Shown piece by piece: positions 53,775-63,541 of a stretch of DNA of 64,000 bases. The notes beneath the pieces are model-generated. The model saw nothing but the letters and a program-made list of their open reading frames with translations. It was not told where the DNA came from and ran no database searches. Source of the DNA: Methyloglobulus sp. (GTDB lineage Bacteria; Pseudomonadota; Gammaproteobacteria; Methylococcales; Methylomonadaceae); contig JABFQX010000031.1 of the NCBI GenBank assembly GCA_013141505.1, forward strand, positions 1 through 64,000. The letters are read 5' to 3'. Position numbers and translations under genes: made by a program. Numbering within the stretch: position 1 is the first letter of the stretch; each line of letters starts with the position of its first letter.

Positions 53775-54433
53775 ACAATTAACTCCAGTGCGCGACGTTT
53801 GGCTTCACCTTCAATCATGGTGACAGAATAAGTAGCCAGACGATCTGCCAAGGTATCAATAGCCATTGGTGCATTGAGTAACTGAGGCGAAATAGCACTG
53901 ACAACATCGTAGCCAACATAAAAATGTACAGCCATGCCGATAATGGCAAAAGCTAGCCTGTGAATATCCATATCAATACGCTTAACGCCAAGATGTTGTT
54001 TGAGCAAGGAGATCATCGCTTCATGTTGGGGTTTTATTTCAGCATCAATTTCCTGTTGCCATGCACCCGTTGGCTCAACCATTTCTCGGAAATGTAGTTT
54101 CATCACCAAGCGTAATTCTTCGCCTTTTTTTAGAGGTTCAAGAAATTCCCGGAAAAATAATTTGAGCGCTTCCGGCAACGGTAAGCTCGAATACGTTTCT
54201 ATTTTAGTGTGGCACGGCGCATCGCCCATAGGCTCGGTGAAAGCAGCGCGGTAAAGCCCCGCTTTGTCGCCAAAGTAATAACGGATGGCGGAAATATTTG
54301 TACCGGCTAAGCCGCAAATTTCTCTCGTGGTAGCGCCTTCAAAACCTTTTTCGGCAAAAACCCGCAGGGCTGCCATAACCAGCTTGCTGCGGGCATCGGT
54401 ATTGCCGGATTCTTTGGTGTTGGGGATTATCAT
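53771..54433 (-). CDS. TetR-family repressor (CecR/DUF1956 type)
   Basis: 220 residues from the ATG at 54433; a longer frame starts with TTG at 54469. The HTH reads SKLVMAALRVFAEKGFEGAT, TREICGLAGTNISAIRYYFG and DKAGLYRAAF. The C-terminal half fits the CecR-type DUF1956 ligand domain. First gene of its efflux operon, so it probably represses it and itself. Two inverted repeats lie just upstream. Confidence 0.88.
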   Translation of the reverse strand: MIIPNTKESGNTDARSKLVMAALRVFAEKGFEGATTREICGLAGTNISAIRYYFGDKAGLYRAAFTEPMGDAPCHTKIETYSSLPLPEALKLFFREFLEPLKKGEELRLVMKLHFREMVEPTGAWQQEIDAEIKPQHEAMISLLKQHLGVKRIDMDIHRLAFAIIGMAVHFYVGYDVVSAISPQLLNAPMAIDTLADRLATYSVTMIEGEAKRRALELIV

Positions 54434-54462
54434 TTTGCTAAAATCTACGCCGTACAGAAAGT

Positions 54463-54507
54463 AAATCAAACGATTGATTTATACAATAGCGTTCAATCAT
54501 CAGATTG
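54463..54507. promoter_or_regulatory. TetR operator candidates
   Basis: AAATCAA-ACGA-TTGATTT (54463-54480) is a perfect inverted repeat, and CAATC-ATCA-GATTG (54494-54507) is a second. They lie 30-74 nt upstream of the tetR start, where an autorepressor would bind. Confidence 0.5.
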
Positions 54508-54664
54508 TCAAATGGACTATTAATGTTACGGCAATAAATATTCGGTATTTTTGAAATCAGGTTGTCTAAAAATGGTTGTCGAAAAAATGGTTAATGAGAG
54601 TAGCAATGATAGAATCACCCTATTTTGATGGCTGGACAGTCAGCTACCTTTGTCACTATTAACT

Positions 54665-56248
54665 ATGAATAACAACTCAGCCAGCAATTCACCCAATTGG
54701 TATTTACCGCTCTTGTCGGGCATTTTTATTGGAACCAGTTATATTCCCTTTCCGCCGTGGGCATCGTTGTTCGGTTTTGTGCCGCTGTGGCTATTTTGGA
54801 TGCGTCAAAGTGGACTCAAAAATATCATCCTGGGTGGCGTGATGACAGCCTTCGTTTTTACGATGATCGGCTTTAACTGGGTGACCTATACCTTGCATGA
54901 GTTTGCCCATTTGCCCTGGTTTCTTTCGGTGATAGGTATGTTGGTCTACGGCTTAATCGGGCATTTGTTTGTCCCGGTTGCCGGGTTGCTATGGTATTGG
55001 GGGAAGACGCGTTTTCGCTGGTCGGAGCGTCTGTCATTATGGTTGATGACACTGATAACAGTGCTGTGCGAGGCCTATTCATTGACTCTTTTCGATTGGA
55101 ATTTCGGTTACACCTGGTATGGGGCTAACATTCCCGTTTACCATTGGGCTGAAGTTGTCGGATTCAGTGGCCTTAGCGCGGCTACTTTATTATGCAATCT
55201 GCCCCTTTATGTTGCATGGCAAAAGCGCAAGCAACATTCAGGTAAACTGATTTTTGCCAGCGTTATAACGGGTTTTATACTGCTTAACCTTGGCGGTTTA
55301 CGGCTACAAGCACGATTGCCGAAACCGGATGCCAAGTTTAATACGCTATTGATTCAGGCAAGTATCCCTAATTCAGAAAAAATGGCTGCCGAACTGGGCG
55401 AAGGTTATGCCCATGAGATCGTAAAGCGTATCATGACCTTGACCGATCAAGCCTTGGCTAGGCATAAAGACAAAATAGATTTTGCCATGTGGCCAGAGAC
55501 CGCATTTCCGGCCCTGTTGGGTGACGAATTTAGGTATCAAGAATATCCGGTTTTGCTCAGCCACTTTTTGGCTGAGCGACAATTGCCGTTGATAACCGGG
55601 GCATACAGTGTCGATGATAAATCACGTCTGGTGACAAACTCGCTGTTTTTATTGGACGAAAAAGGTGAAATCGTACCGCCCCATTACAGTAAAACTATTC
55701 TCTTGGCTTTTGGCGAATATATTCCATTTGCCGAGACGTTTCCGATCATCCGTAAATGGTTGCCGCCAATTGGGCAATTTGCCAGAGGGCCTGGACCGAC
55801 AATGCTATTTGATTGGCATGGCTTCAAGATGGGCCCGCAAATTTGCTATGAAAGCCTGTTCCCCAAGTTTTCACGGGATTTAGCCAATCTGGGTGCCCAA
55901 TTTATTGTCAATGCGACCAATGATTCCTGGTATGGTACGTGGCAGGAACCTTACCAACACATGTACATGACCTTGGCGCGGGGTGTGGAATTCCGAAGGC
56001 CGGTATTGCGCGTCACCAACAGCGGCATTTCGACGGTGGCACTGGCTTCCGGCGAGGTTCTTGAGCGGTCGCCTATGAATGAAGCATGGGCGGGGTTTTA
56101 TGAGGTGCCTTATGTGAAAAATCCGCCCGTTACCTTTTATCAGCAATGGTTTTGGCTAGTGCCTTGTTTACTCTGGGGCAGCTTATTTTTACTATTGATA
56201 GTCGGAGTTTATAAAAACCCCGCACAATTTGGAGATGATCATGAATAA
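54665..56248 (+). CDS. lnt: Apolipoprotein N-acyltransferase
   Basis: 527 residues from the ATG at 54665 (a TTG five codons earlier is possible). Six or more membrane helices in the first 220 residues, then a nitrilase domain with the triad Glu278 (MWPETAFPALL), Lys343 (HYSKTILLAFGEYIP) and Cys394 (GPQICYESLFP). It adds the third acyl chain to lipoproteins at the inner membrane, needed by the NodT and OmpA-like lipoproteins encoded nearby. Confidence 0.94.
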   Translation: MNNNSASNSPNWYLPLLSGIFIGTSYIPFPPWASLFGFVPLWLFWMRQSGLKNIILGGVMTAFVFTMIGFNWVTYTLHEFAHLPWFLSVIGMLVYGLIGHLFVPVAGLLWYWGKTRFRWSERLSLWLMTLITVLCEAYSLTLFDWNFGYTWYGANIPVYHWAEVVGFSGLSAATLLCNLPLYVAWQKRKQHSGKLIFASVITGFILLNLGGLRLQARLPKPDAKFNTLLIQASIPNSEKMAAELGEGYAHEIVKRIMTLTDQALARHKDKIDFAMWPETAFPALLGDEFRYQEYPVLLSHFLAERQLPLITGAYSVDDKSRLVTNSLFLLDEKGEIVPPHYSKTILLAFGEYIPFAETFPIIRKWLPPIGQFARGPGPTMLFDWHGFKMGPQICYESLFPKFSRDLANLGAQFIVNATNDSWYGTWQEPYQHMYMTLARGVEFRRPVLRVTNSGISTVALASGEVLERSPMNEAWAGFYEVPYVKNPPVTFYQQWFWLVPCLLWGSLFLLLIVGVYKNPAQFGDDHE

Positions 56249-57212
56249 TAAAACCGCAAATCTAGAAATTCTGGAACAAAAATATTTGGGTATAGCAAAT
56301 CCGTCAGGTGCTGTTGCGCTCGATAATGATGTGTTTGTTGTTGCTGATGACGAAGATAATCAGTTACGTATCTATGATCGAAATATTCTTGATAAACCCA
56401 AACAAACCGCCTCTTTAAGTAGTGTATTTAAAGGTGAAATCGCTGATGGCGAAGATTTGGAAATTGACATCGAAAGTGCGGCGGAAATTGATGGCACTTA
56501 TTTCTGGATAGGTTCGCACTCAACGAGCAGGACAGGTGAGCAAAGGCCGGCCAGGCATAAGCTATTTGCCGTCAATATCAAACCTGATGCAAAGGGTAAG
56601 TTTGCTGTCACTTCGGCAGGCGGCCTATATACGACCTTGCTTGCCGACCTACGGAAAGATTCCCGTTTTGATGGGTACGATTTGGGTAAAGCCCAAAAAA
56701 CCCAGGCTAAAGCCATTGGCGGTTTAAGCATTGAAGGGTTAGCGGCTACGCCTGAAAAAGGCTTGTTGATTGGTTTTAGGAATCCGTTAATTGGTGGCAA
56801 GATCAAGAAAGGCAGGTTGGTGGGGGGCAAAGCATTGATCGTAGAACTGCTCAATCCATTTGAAGTTATCCACGGCTTGAAAGCACGCTTTGCCGATCCT
56901 ATAGAACTGGATCTGGATGGACAGGGCATTCGCGAAATCACTTGGCGTAAAAACCATAAATACCTCATTGTGTCAGGGCCTTACCATGAAAATATGATGA
57001 CCGATGAACATGAGAAAGAAGAATTCCGCATGTATAAGTGGTCAAGCAAATCTGGGAAAATGAATCATTTAAAACGATTCGACCTGTATGACTTTAATAC
57101 CGAAGCCGCTTTTTTCTACCCCGATAGCGCCGATGTTGTCCAGTTGTTGAGTGACGATGGCAAGGTTGTAAGTGAGGCGAAAAGTTTTCGTAGCCTGACG
57201 CTGACGTTATGA
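56241..57212 (+). CDS. DUF3616 beta-propeller protein
   Basis: 323 residues from the ATG at 56241 (GGAG 8 nt upstream), which overlaps the lnt stop by 8 nt; an upstream TTG is unlikely. PSGAVALDNDVFVVADDEDN, DLEIDIESAAEIDGTYFWIG, HSTSRTGEQRPARHKLFAV and SIEGLAATPEKGLLIGFRNP match DUF3616. No signal peptide, so cytoplasmic. Function unknown. Confidence 0.82.
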   Translation: MNNKTANLEILEQKYLGIANPSGAVALDNDVFVVADDEDNQLRIYDRNILDKPKQTASLSSVFKGEIADGEDLEIDIESAAEIDGTYFWIGSHSTSRTGEQRPARHKLFAVNIKPDAKGKFAVTSAGGLYTTLLADLRKDSRFDGYDLGKAQKTQAKAIGGLSIEGLAATPEKGLLIGFRNPLIGGKIKKGRLVGGKALIVELLNPFEVIHGLKARFADPIELDLDGQGIREITWRKNHKYLIVSGPYHENMMTDEHEKEEFRMYKWSSKSGKMNHLKRFDLYDFNTEAAFFYPDSADVVQLLSDDGKVVSEAKSFRSLTLTL

Positions 57213-57256
57213 TTTTTTATCCCGCACTCAAACGACCTTAAACATTTTATAGGATT

Positions 57257-58111
57257 ATGATGCGCGTCATTCTTTTGATGTGCCTTTTATGGCCTTGTTT
57301 TGTTTATGCAGAAACTTCTTTGTGGCGAATCAGCAGAGGCAACAACCAGTTATACATCGGTGGCACGGTACATCTTTTGAGCCAATCCGATTATCCCTTG
57401 CCTGACGAGTTTGAACAGGTTTTCCGGGAAGCGAATATGTTGGTGCTGGAAGCTGATCTTGATACTATGCTAAAACCGCAATTCCAGAAGCAATTGCTGC
57501 AAAGCCTTATCTATTCTGACGGTTCGACGCTCAAAACCAATCTTAAAGTTAAAACCTACAAGGCATTGCAGCGTTATTGCAGGGCGAATGGTGTGGCGTT
57601 TGCTACTCTACAAAAAATGAAACCTGCCTTGGTTGTCATCAGTTTAACACTGGGTAAGTTGCAGAAATCAGGTCAGGCTGATGCGGGAGTAGACTCATTT
57701 TTTCATAAAAAAGCAAAAGTGCTGGGCAAGAAAATAACGGGCTTGGAAACCGCTGAAAGTCAGATCCGCGTTTTAGCGGACATGGGCAAAGGCCGGGAAG
57801 ATGAGCTAATCCAATCGACTATTGCCGAGCTAAAATCAGCGCCTAAATTTGTGGATGAATTGAAAAAAGCCTGGCGTGTCGGTGATTTGGTCGGTCTTGA
57901 AAAAAATGGCATTAACGCGATGCGCGATACCTTTCCCGATATGAATCAAAATCTACTTGTTACCCGCAACAATGCCTGGATACCGAAAATTAAGGCCATG
58001 TTGACCACGCCGGAGCGGGAATTGATTCTGGTTGGTGCCTTGCACTTGGCGGGAAAAGACGGCGTACTGGCACAACTGAAACAGCAGGGTTATGTCGTTG
58101 AGCAATACTAA
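57257..58111 (+). CDS. TraB/GumN family periplasmic protein
   Basis: 284 residues with a signal peptide (VILLMCLLWPCFVYA). SLWRISRGNNQLYIGGTVHL (GTxH motif) near the start and ILVGALHLAGKDGVLAQLKQ (GxxH motif) at the end define TraB/GumN, a fold related to metalloproteases of the Tiki type. Substrate unknown. Likely in one unit with lnt and the DUF3616 gene. Confidence 0.88.
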   Translation: MMRVILLMCLLWPCFVYAETSLWRISRGNNQLYIGGTVHLLSQSDYPLPDEFEQVFREANMLVLEADLDTMLKPQFQKQLLQSLIYSDGSTLKTNLKVKTYKALQRYCRANGVAFATLQKMKPALVVISLTLGKLQKSGQADAGVDSFFHKKAKVLGKKITGLETAESQIRVLADMGKGREDELIQSTIAELKSAPKFVDELKKAWRVGDLVGLEKNGINAMRDTFPDMNQNLLVTRNNAWIPKIKAMLTTPERELILVGALHLAGKDGVLAQLKQQGYVVEQY

Positions 58112-58120
58112 TTCAACTCT

Positions 58121-58248
58121 TTATAGATCCGGGCTTGTAAAATTTTAACTACCCTTCGGCTTCGCTCAGGGAACGCTTAGGTAACGTACCCTGAGCGAAG
58201 CCGAAGGGTAGTGCAACTATTTCAAACATTAAAAAGCCGGATCAATAA
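58121..58248. repeat. Dispersed palindromic (MITE-like) element, copy 2
   Basis: The core is a perfect 24-bp inverted repeat (58148-58171 and 58189-58212; inner part CCCTTCGGCTTCGCTCAGGG). Outer ends TTATAGATCCGGGCTT and AAAAAGCCGGATCAATAA are also near inverses. Related to the copy at 3690-3835. Confidence 0.8.
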
Positions 58249-58385
58249 GCTCACTACTTTAGTAAATGAGGTAATTCAAATCCAGTAATTCAGGGCTTCC
58301 TCACATATTTAAATTTGAATTGCTGCTAGTATTGGTAATGGTTTAATGCCGTTAGACAAATTCCAACATCGCCAAGGAGAAAGTT

Positions 58386-58994
58386 ATGCAAAAAATGATC
58401 GTCCAGTTGCTATTCATGAGCGTGTTAGCGACAGTTTTTGGCAATGTCTGGGGGGCAGGGATGATTTTCAAGTGCAAAAATCAGCAGGGCGTGATGGCTT
58501 ATCAAAAGGCCGCTTGCAACGAGTCGGCGGAAACCGTCACATCATGGATACCGGCAGATACCCAAAAACCCGTTATTGATGAATCCCCACCCAGTGGGGA
58601 GAAGGCAAAACAAGAAGCATCCCCGATCTTTAAAATTAAGCAAAGTGCTGGCGGGCATTATGCGACCGATGGCACTGTCAATGACAAAGCTCTCAACTTC
58701 GTAGTCGATACCGGTGCTACCGTGGTGTCATTGCCTGAGAATATAGCGCACGATGCACAGATTTATTGCGACAATAAAATCGATATGCATACTGCAAATG
58801 GCAAGGCGGATGCGTGTACAGCCAAAATCAAAAAGCTGCAATTCGGGCCTTTTGTTATTCAAGATGTGGCGGCAGCTATCGTGCCTAATCTTGACCAACC
58901 TTTGTTGGGGATGAATGTGTTGCAATTATTTAAAATAGGCCAGGAAAATAGCGAAATGCATATTTCGATCCAGGAAAAAGCAAAATCAGAATAA
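58386..58994 (+). CDS. Secreted DUF4124/retropepsin-like aspartyl protease
   Basis: 202 residues. Signal peptide (VQLLFMSVLATVFGNVWGA), then a DUF4124-like segment IFKCKNQQGVMAYQKAAC, then a retropepsin fold with catalytic VVDTGATVVSLP (Asp108-Thr-Gly110) and QPLLGMNVLQLFKI. Such proteins are single-chain and act as dimers in the periplasm. AAGGAG lies 7 nt upstream. Paralogue of the gene at 14252-14944; the two share only the protease part. Confidence 0.82.
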   Translation: MQKMIVQLLFMSVLATVFGNVWGAGMIFKCKNQQGVMAYQKAACNESAETVTSWIPADTQKPVIDESPPSGEKAKQEASPIFKIKQSAGGHYATDGTVNDKALNFVVDTGATVVSLPENIAHDAQIYCDNKIDMHTANGKADACTAKIKKLQFGPFVIQDVAAAIVPNLDQPLLGMNVLQLFKIGQENSEMHISIQEKAKSE

Positions 58995-59055
58995 AGGAAG
59001 TATTGGCGGCTATAGCTCTGATTTAACAAGTTTGCCGGACAGCTCGGGTTTGAAT

Positions 59056-60729
59056 ATGTATTGGATAGGAACTATAAAAGATGCCGTTTTTAGCCTAGCT
59101 TTAATTGTAACTTGCGGTTTTTTGGCAACTAGGGGAGCAAGCGGGCTCATTGATCGTGAAGAAAATAAGCGGACCCACACTATTTGGTTATTGGTGATTT
59201 TTTTTGTTTTGATGACAGTTGCCCAAAAAGTTATCATTCCTAAAATGTCAACCTTGTTGGCTGGCGGAAATACTATTGAAACTAAAGTATCAAAACCCCC
59301 TGTTGTTACAGCAATAAAACAAAACCCGCCTGAAAAACCTCAAAAAATCGCAAAAACAAATCAAGATCAGCAGCGGAACATCGAGCTAACGAATGCTGAA
59401 AGACATGCCGGTGACGCTATGTTTGATGCGATCCATGCCGGCGATATTCCCAAAATGAATGCCCTAATCGCCCAAGGGGGCAATATCAATGCACCGAATT
59501 ATCTTGGTTGGACTCCGATGTACAGTGTTGTCATAAATGGCAGGAAAGATATTCTGCTCTTAATGCTGGAGAAAGGAGCCGATATAAATGCCAAAAATAG
59601 AGATGGCGATACACCTTTGTTTCCTTCAGCCTCTTCGGGAAGAAAAGAGATTGCCGAATTATTGCTAGCGAAGGGCGCAAATGTAAACGTTGCTAACAAT
59701 AATGGCAGGACACCATTGCATGTGGCAGTGGATCAAGGGCAGGAAGACATGGTTGCGTTATTGCTGGCGCATGGCGCGACTGTTGATGCCAAGCTTGATG
59801 ATGGCATAACTCCGTTGCATTTGGCTGCCAAGCAAGACAACAAGGCAATAGTCGAAGCGTTGTTGTCATGTGGGGCGAACCCTAACGCACGGACTGCAGA
59901 AAATCCCCAAGCACGATACCATTTTCGTGAAAATTGGACACCATTGCACTTTTCATCGGAAGAAGGTAAGCAAGAAGTAGTGGAACTGTTACTGGCAAAA
60001 GGCGCTGATATTAACGCCCAAGACCAAGATGGCTTAACTCCACTGATGCGTGCGCTGTACGGAAAACATGGTGCGATTGCCGAGGCGCTGATAGTGCAGG
60101 GAGCCGATGTTAAAATTAGGTCAAAAAGTGGGGAGACGGCACTGCATATAGCGGCTTCTTACGGAACGATTGGTCTTGTTAAGCAGCTTTTGAACAAAGG
60201 TGCGGATGTTAATGCTGAAACAAATAATGGGGGAAGTGCATTGGATAGAGCCACGTTCAATAGGGTGGACGATATTGCCGCTCTGTTAAGGTCTAGTGGT
60301 GCGCTTGTGGAGCTTTTCAGATGCGAAACTTCGAATGGTTCTAGTACAACAACAACTCTGTGGCATGGAAAATGTCCATTCCCCAGCGATGTCCGAACAT
60401 TGGTTCCTCAAAAAACGCCTAAGCCTAAGATTTCTGTCGCTAATACGAATCCCACTAAAACAGAGGACGTTAACTCGTCGTTACCGCCTAGGAGCGGTCA
60501 TGCCGAAGTTATCAGGTGTACCTCGCCAGACGGCAAATCAACCACTATTCAGCGTGGGAAATGTACATCCCCAAGCGATATCGAAACGCAGTTAACCATA
60601 GTGAAGCCTTTGTTAAAAAGATCACCCTCTAATACCGAACTGATTAAATGCACATCGCGAGACGGCAAAAACGTCAGTATTCAGCGCGGCAATTGTGTAT
60701 CGCCAGACGATTATCAACAGTTACTGTGA
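59056..60729 (+). CDS. Membrane ankyrin-repeat protein with C-terminal paired-Cys repeats
   Basis: 557 residues from the ATG at 59056 (TTG at 59032 is an alternative). Two N-terminal helices (AVFSLALIVTCGFLATRGA and WLLVIFFVLMTVAQKVII) with a basic loop between suggest a periplasmic rest. Residues ~110-415 form about eight ankyrin repeats (GWTPMYSVVINGRKDILLLM, GRTPLHVAVDQGQEDMVALL, GETALHIAASYGTIGLVKQL). The end holds three repeats of about 30 residues with two Cys each (IRCTSPDGKSTTIQRGKC). Partners unknown; ankyrins bind proteins. Confidence 0.82.
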   Translation: MYWIGTIKDAVFSLALIVTCGFLATRGASGLIDREENKRTHTIWLLVIFFVLMTVAQKVIIPKMSTLLAGGNTIETKVSKPPVVTAIKQNPPEKPQKIAKTNQDQQRNIELTNAERHAGDAMFDAIHAGDIPKMNALIAQGGNINAPNYLGWTPMYSVVINGRKDILLLMLEKGADINAKNRDGDTPLFPSASSGRKEIAELLLAKGANVNVANNNGRTPLHVAVDQGQEDMVALLLAHGATVDAKLDDGITPLHLAAKQDNKAIVEALLSCGANPNARTAENPQARYHFRENWTPLHFSSEEGKQEVVELLLAKGADINAQDQDGLTPLMRALYGKHGAIAEALIVQGADVKIRSKSGETALHIAASYGTIGLVKQLLNKGADVNAETNNGGSALDRATFNRVDDIAALLRSSGALVELFRCETSNGSSTTTTLWHGKCPFPSDVRTLVPQKTPKPKISVANTNPTKTEDVNSSLPPRSGHAEVIRCTSPDGKSTTIQRGKCTSPSDIETQLTIVKPLLKRSPSNTELIKCTSRDGKNVSIQRGNCVSPDDYQQLL

Positions 60730-60743
60730 TAACCATTTGAAAT

Positions 60744-61259
60744 TTAAAGCAAAGGCTTAACAATTTCCACAAGTTCATCCCGGCTTATCACGCCCATCTT
60801 ACTTTTTACAATCATGCCTTGTTTGTCGATGATGACAGTGAAGGGGACGGTATCGACAAGATTGCCTAAGCTGTGGGCAATTTTGGTGCCTTGATCTTGC
60901 CCAAGCAGGATGGGGTAGTTGATTTTATTACTGTTTACGAATTCCTTTACCGGTTCGCTATCGTCCAGGGCTATGCCGATAAACTGCAAGCCCTGGTCGG
61001 CAAATTGCTTTTGCAGATTAGTGAATTCAGGCATCTCTTTCAGGCAGGGCGGACACCACGTCGCCCAAAAATTGATTACTCTGACTTTCCCTTGCCATTC
61101 GGTCATGCTGTGCTGCTTGCCGGATAAATCGGGAAGGCTGAATTCCGGTAGCTGGGTTTGGCTGGCTTGAGTGATGGGTGCGGATAACAGTTGTCTTGTC
61201 GTCATGCCGCCTATCAGGGCAATTGCTGCGACAGTAACAATTAGGATAGTGTTTTTCAT
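60744..61259 (-). CDS. TlpA-like thiol-disulfide oxidoreductase
   Basis: 171 residues, N-terminal signal anchor, thioredoxin fold of the TlpA/ResA kind. Active site WATWCPPC (Cys69, Cys72), plus the TlpA-type inserts QTQLPEFSLPDLSGKQHSM and IDKQGMIVKSKMGV. Periplasmic reductant, probably for cytochrome c or other thiols. Follows dsbD by 26 nt, which can recharge it. Confidence 0.9.
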   Translation of the reverse strand: MKNTILIVTVAAIALIGGMTTRQLLSAPITQASQTQLPEFSLPDLSGKQHSMTEWQGKVRVINFWATWCPPCLKEMPEFTNLQKQFADQGLQFIGIALDDSEPVKEFVNSNKINYPILLGQDQGTKIAHSLGNLVDTVPFTVIIDKQGMIVKSKMGVISRDELVEIVKPLL

Positions 61260-61285
61260 GGTTTTAAAATTGAGTATGTTTTATA

Positions 61286-63541
61286 TCAACAGCTTATTGA
61301 TGGGTTACCGCACTCGGCAACTGTCTTTAAGGTTTTAACAAAGGTGTTGGCATCTTGATAACCTATCACCCGCGCTGATTGGGTTTCTTGTGATTTTTCA
61401 GTAAAAAACAGTATCGCAGGGGGGCCAATCAGTTTGAATTTTGCCAACAGTGCCTTATCGTCTTCAGAGTTATTGGTCACATCTGCTTGCAGTAGGACAA
61501 AACCGGACAAGGCTTGTTTAACATGGGCATCCGTAAACGTATAGGCTTCCATTTCTTTACAAGAGATGCACCAATCGGCATAGAAATCCAGCATGACCGG
61601 CTGGTTATTGACGTTGGCCTGTTGAATTCTGGCTTCCAGTTCTGCCAGCGATTTTACCCGCGCAAATTTTAGACCTTCAGCGGCTTGCGCCGTCGTACCG
61701 CCAAGGCCGTGAAGGGGTTTAAGTGGATTGCTATTGCCTACGCTAAAGCCGATTAACAGTAACAAACCGTAAGCCAGCATGGTAATTCCTATGCCTTTCC
61801 ACAGTTTGCGCCAACCGGAACTGTGTTCTGGTAGTGGGTCAATGGCGCTGAGGTAGATAGCCGGGAGGATAAGCAACAATGCCCAGAGCAACATCGTGAC
61901 TTCTGGCGGCAAGATACGCGATAGCATCCATACGGCAACGCCAAGCATCAACACGCCAAACACCGCTTTGGTCGCATTCAACCAGGCTCCCGCTTTGGGC
62001 AACAGTTTGCCGGCAGATGCGCCAACTAATAGCAAGGGAATGCCCATCCCCAGACCCATCAAAAATAAAGCGCTGCCGCCCAAGACAACATCGCCGGTTT
62101 GGCCGATGAAAATAAGCGCTCCCGCAAGTGGAGCGGCAACGCAAGGCCCGACGATTAAGGATGATAATGCCCCCATTATGGCAGCACCGAGGAGAGAGCC
62201 ATCCCGGTGTTTTTGGCTGGAATCATGTAATTTGGAACGAATGCTATCGGGCAAGTCCAGATTGTAAAAGCCAAACATTGACAGCGACAATAAGACAAAA
62301 ATGCCGCTGAATAAGCCGATAATCCACGGGTGTTGGAACGCTGCTTGCAGATTGCTACCAAACAGCGCCGCCAACACGCCGAAAACGGTGTAACTGAATG
62401 CTGAAGCGACAACGTAACTCAGTGACAGCATGAAAGCTCTTGCCGTCGTGATGTTATTGCCGCCGCCCACGATGATGCCGGACAGGATTGGAATCATCGG
62501 GAATATACACGGCGTGAGCGAAAGCAACAGACCAAAACCAAAAAAGCTGGCCAATATTCCCAGCAAACTATCGTCATGTAACGACTTGATAATCTGATCT
62601 TGTTCAGATAGCGGTGGTGCGGCTGTTTTTGGGAGGGTTGCCGAAGCCGATTGGCTTGCCAAAGGCAAATCCAGCTCAACGGTTTTGTCCATGGGCGGAT
62701 AACATACGCCCCGGTCGGCGCAGCCCTGGTAATTGGCTTTTAGGCTTATGTGTTGTGGTGAGTTGTCTGAGCGCTCCAGAGGAACGTCGAAAGCGACTTC
62801 ACCGTGAAAAATTTCAACATGGCCAAAGGCTTCATCTTCTTTGGGGGTGCCATTGGGAATGGTGTAAGACCCCAGTTTTACCGATGTTGTCCCTGTCAAT
62901 TGAAGCTGGAATTTTTCGCGGTACAGGTAATAACCTTCTGCCGCCAGCCAGCTGATATGAAGGGTGTTGGGGTCTTTCAATGTCGCCATAAATTGAAATG
63001 CCTGGTCTGGCGGCAATAGTTCATCCTTGTTGAAAAGGTTGGCTTTTAGGCCAGAAATCCCTTTTACCAAGCTGTCCACGGGCGAAGCGGTCGCGTTGAC
63101 TGTTTGTACAGGCAGGCTGACATCCAGGGTTTTGTCCTGGGGCGGATAACAAACACCAATATCGGCGCAACCTTGATAATGAACGAGTAGTTGCGTAGAA
63201 CTTGCGCCTTTATTGGTGACAGTTATCGGCAATTTGACTTTCATCTGTTCGTGATAATGTTCAATATCGCCCAATAACTCGTCATGCTTGATTTGTCCAG
63301 CAGGGTAGTTGGGTTTGCCCAGTTCAAGGTCGGGCGTTTTTGCTTCAAAACGCATACTTTTTCGGTACAAGCTATAGCCTTTGGCTATTGTCCAGGTAAC
63401 CTCAATTTGATCCGGGCTAACCACTTTTGCCGAGGCCTGAAAAACGTCTTCGGGCGGCAAAAGAGCGTCACCATCAATGCCTTTGGCAGTCTGAGTTAAC
63501 AGTGCTAGCAAAAATATGAAGATTAATTTGTAATGTGACAT
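61286..63541 (-). CDS. dsbD: Thiol:disulfide interchange protein DsbD with duplicated N-terminal domain
   Basis: 751 residues from the ATG at 63541 (a TTG at 63553 is possible). Signal peptide; two N-terminal immunoglobulin-like domains each with the Cys pair GCADxGVCYPPxDKT (about 120-135 and 270-285); eight-helix transmembrane part with TPCIFPMIPILSG and GPCVAAPLAGAL; C-terminal thioredoxin with WCISCKEM. It carries electrons from cytoplasmic thioredoxin to periplasmic partners. Most DsbD have one N-terminal domain. Overlaps the cutA 3' end. Confidence 0.93.
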   Translation of the reverse strand: MSHYKLIFIFLLALLTQTAKGIDGDALLPPEDVFQASAKVVSPDQIEVTWTIAKGYSLYRKSMRFEAKTPDLELGKPNYPAGQIKHDELLGDIEHYHEQMKVKLPITVTNKGASSTQLLVHYQGCADIGVCYPPQDKTLDVSLPVQTVNATASPVDSLVKGISGLKANLFNKDELLPPDQAFQFMATLKDPNTLHISWLAAEGYYLYREKFQLQLTGTTSVKLGSYTIPNGTPKEDEAFGHVEIFHGEVAFDVPLERSDNSPQHISLKANYQGCADRGVCYPPMDKTVELDLPLASQSASATLPKTAAPPLSEQDQIIKSLHDDSLLGILASFFGFGLLLSLTPCIFPMIPILSGIIVGGGNNITTARAFMLSLSYVVASAFSYTVFGVLAALFGSNLQAAFQHPWIIGLFSGIFVLLSLSMFGFYNLDLPDSIRSKLHDSSQKHRDGSLLGAAIMGALSSLIVGPCVAAPLAGALIFIGQTGDVVLGGSALFLMGLGMGIPLLLVGASAGKLLPKAGAWLNATKAVFGVLMLGVAVWMLSRILPPEVTMLLWALLLILPAIYLSAIDPLPEHSSGWRKLWKGIGITMLAYGLLLLIGFSVGNSNPLKPLHGLGGTTAQAAEGLKFARVKSLAELEARIQQANVNNQPVMLDFYADWCISCKEMEAYTFTDAHVKQALSGFVLLQADVTNNSEDDKALLAKFKLIGPPAILFFTEKSQETQSARVIGYQDANTFVKTLKTVAECGNPSISC

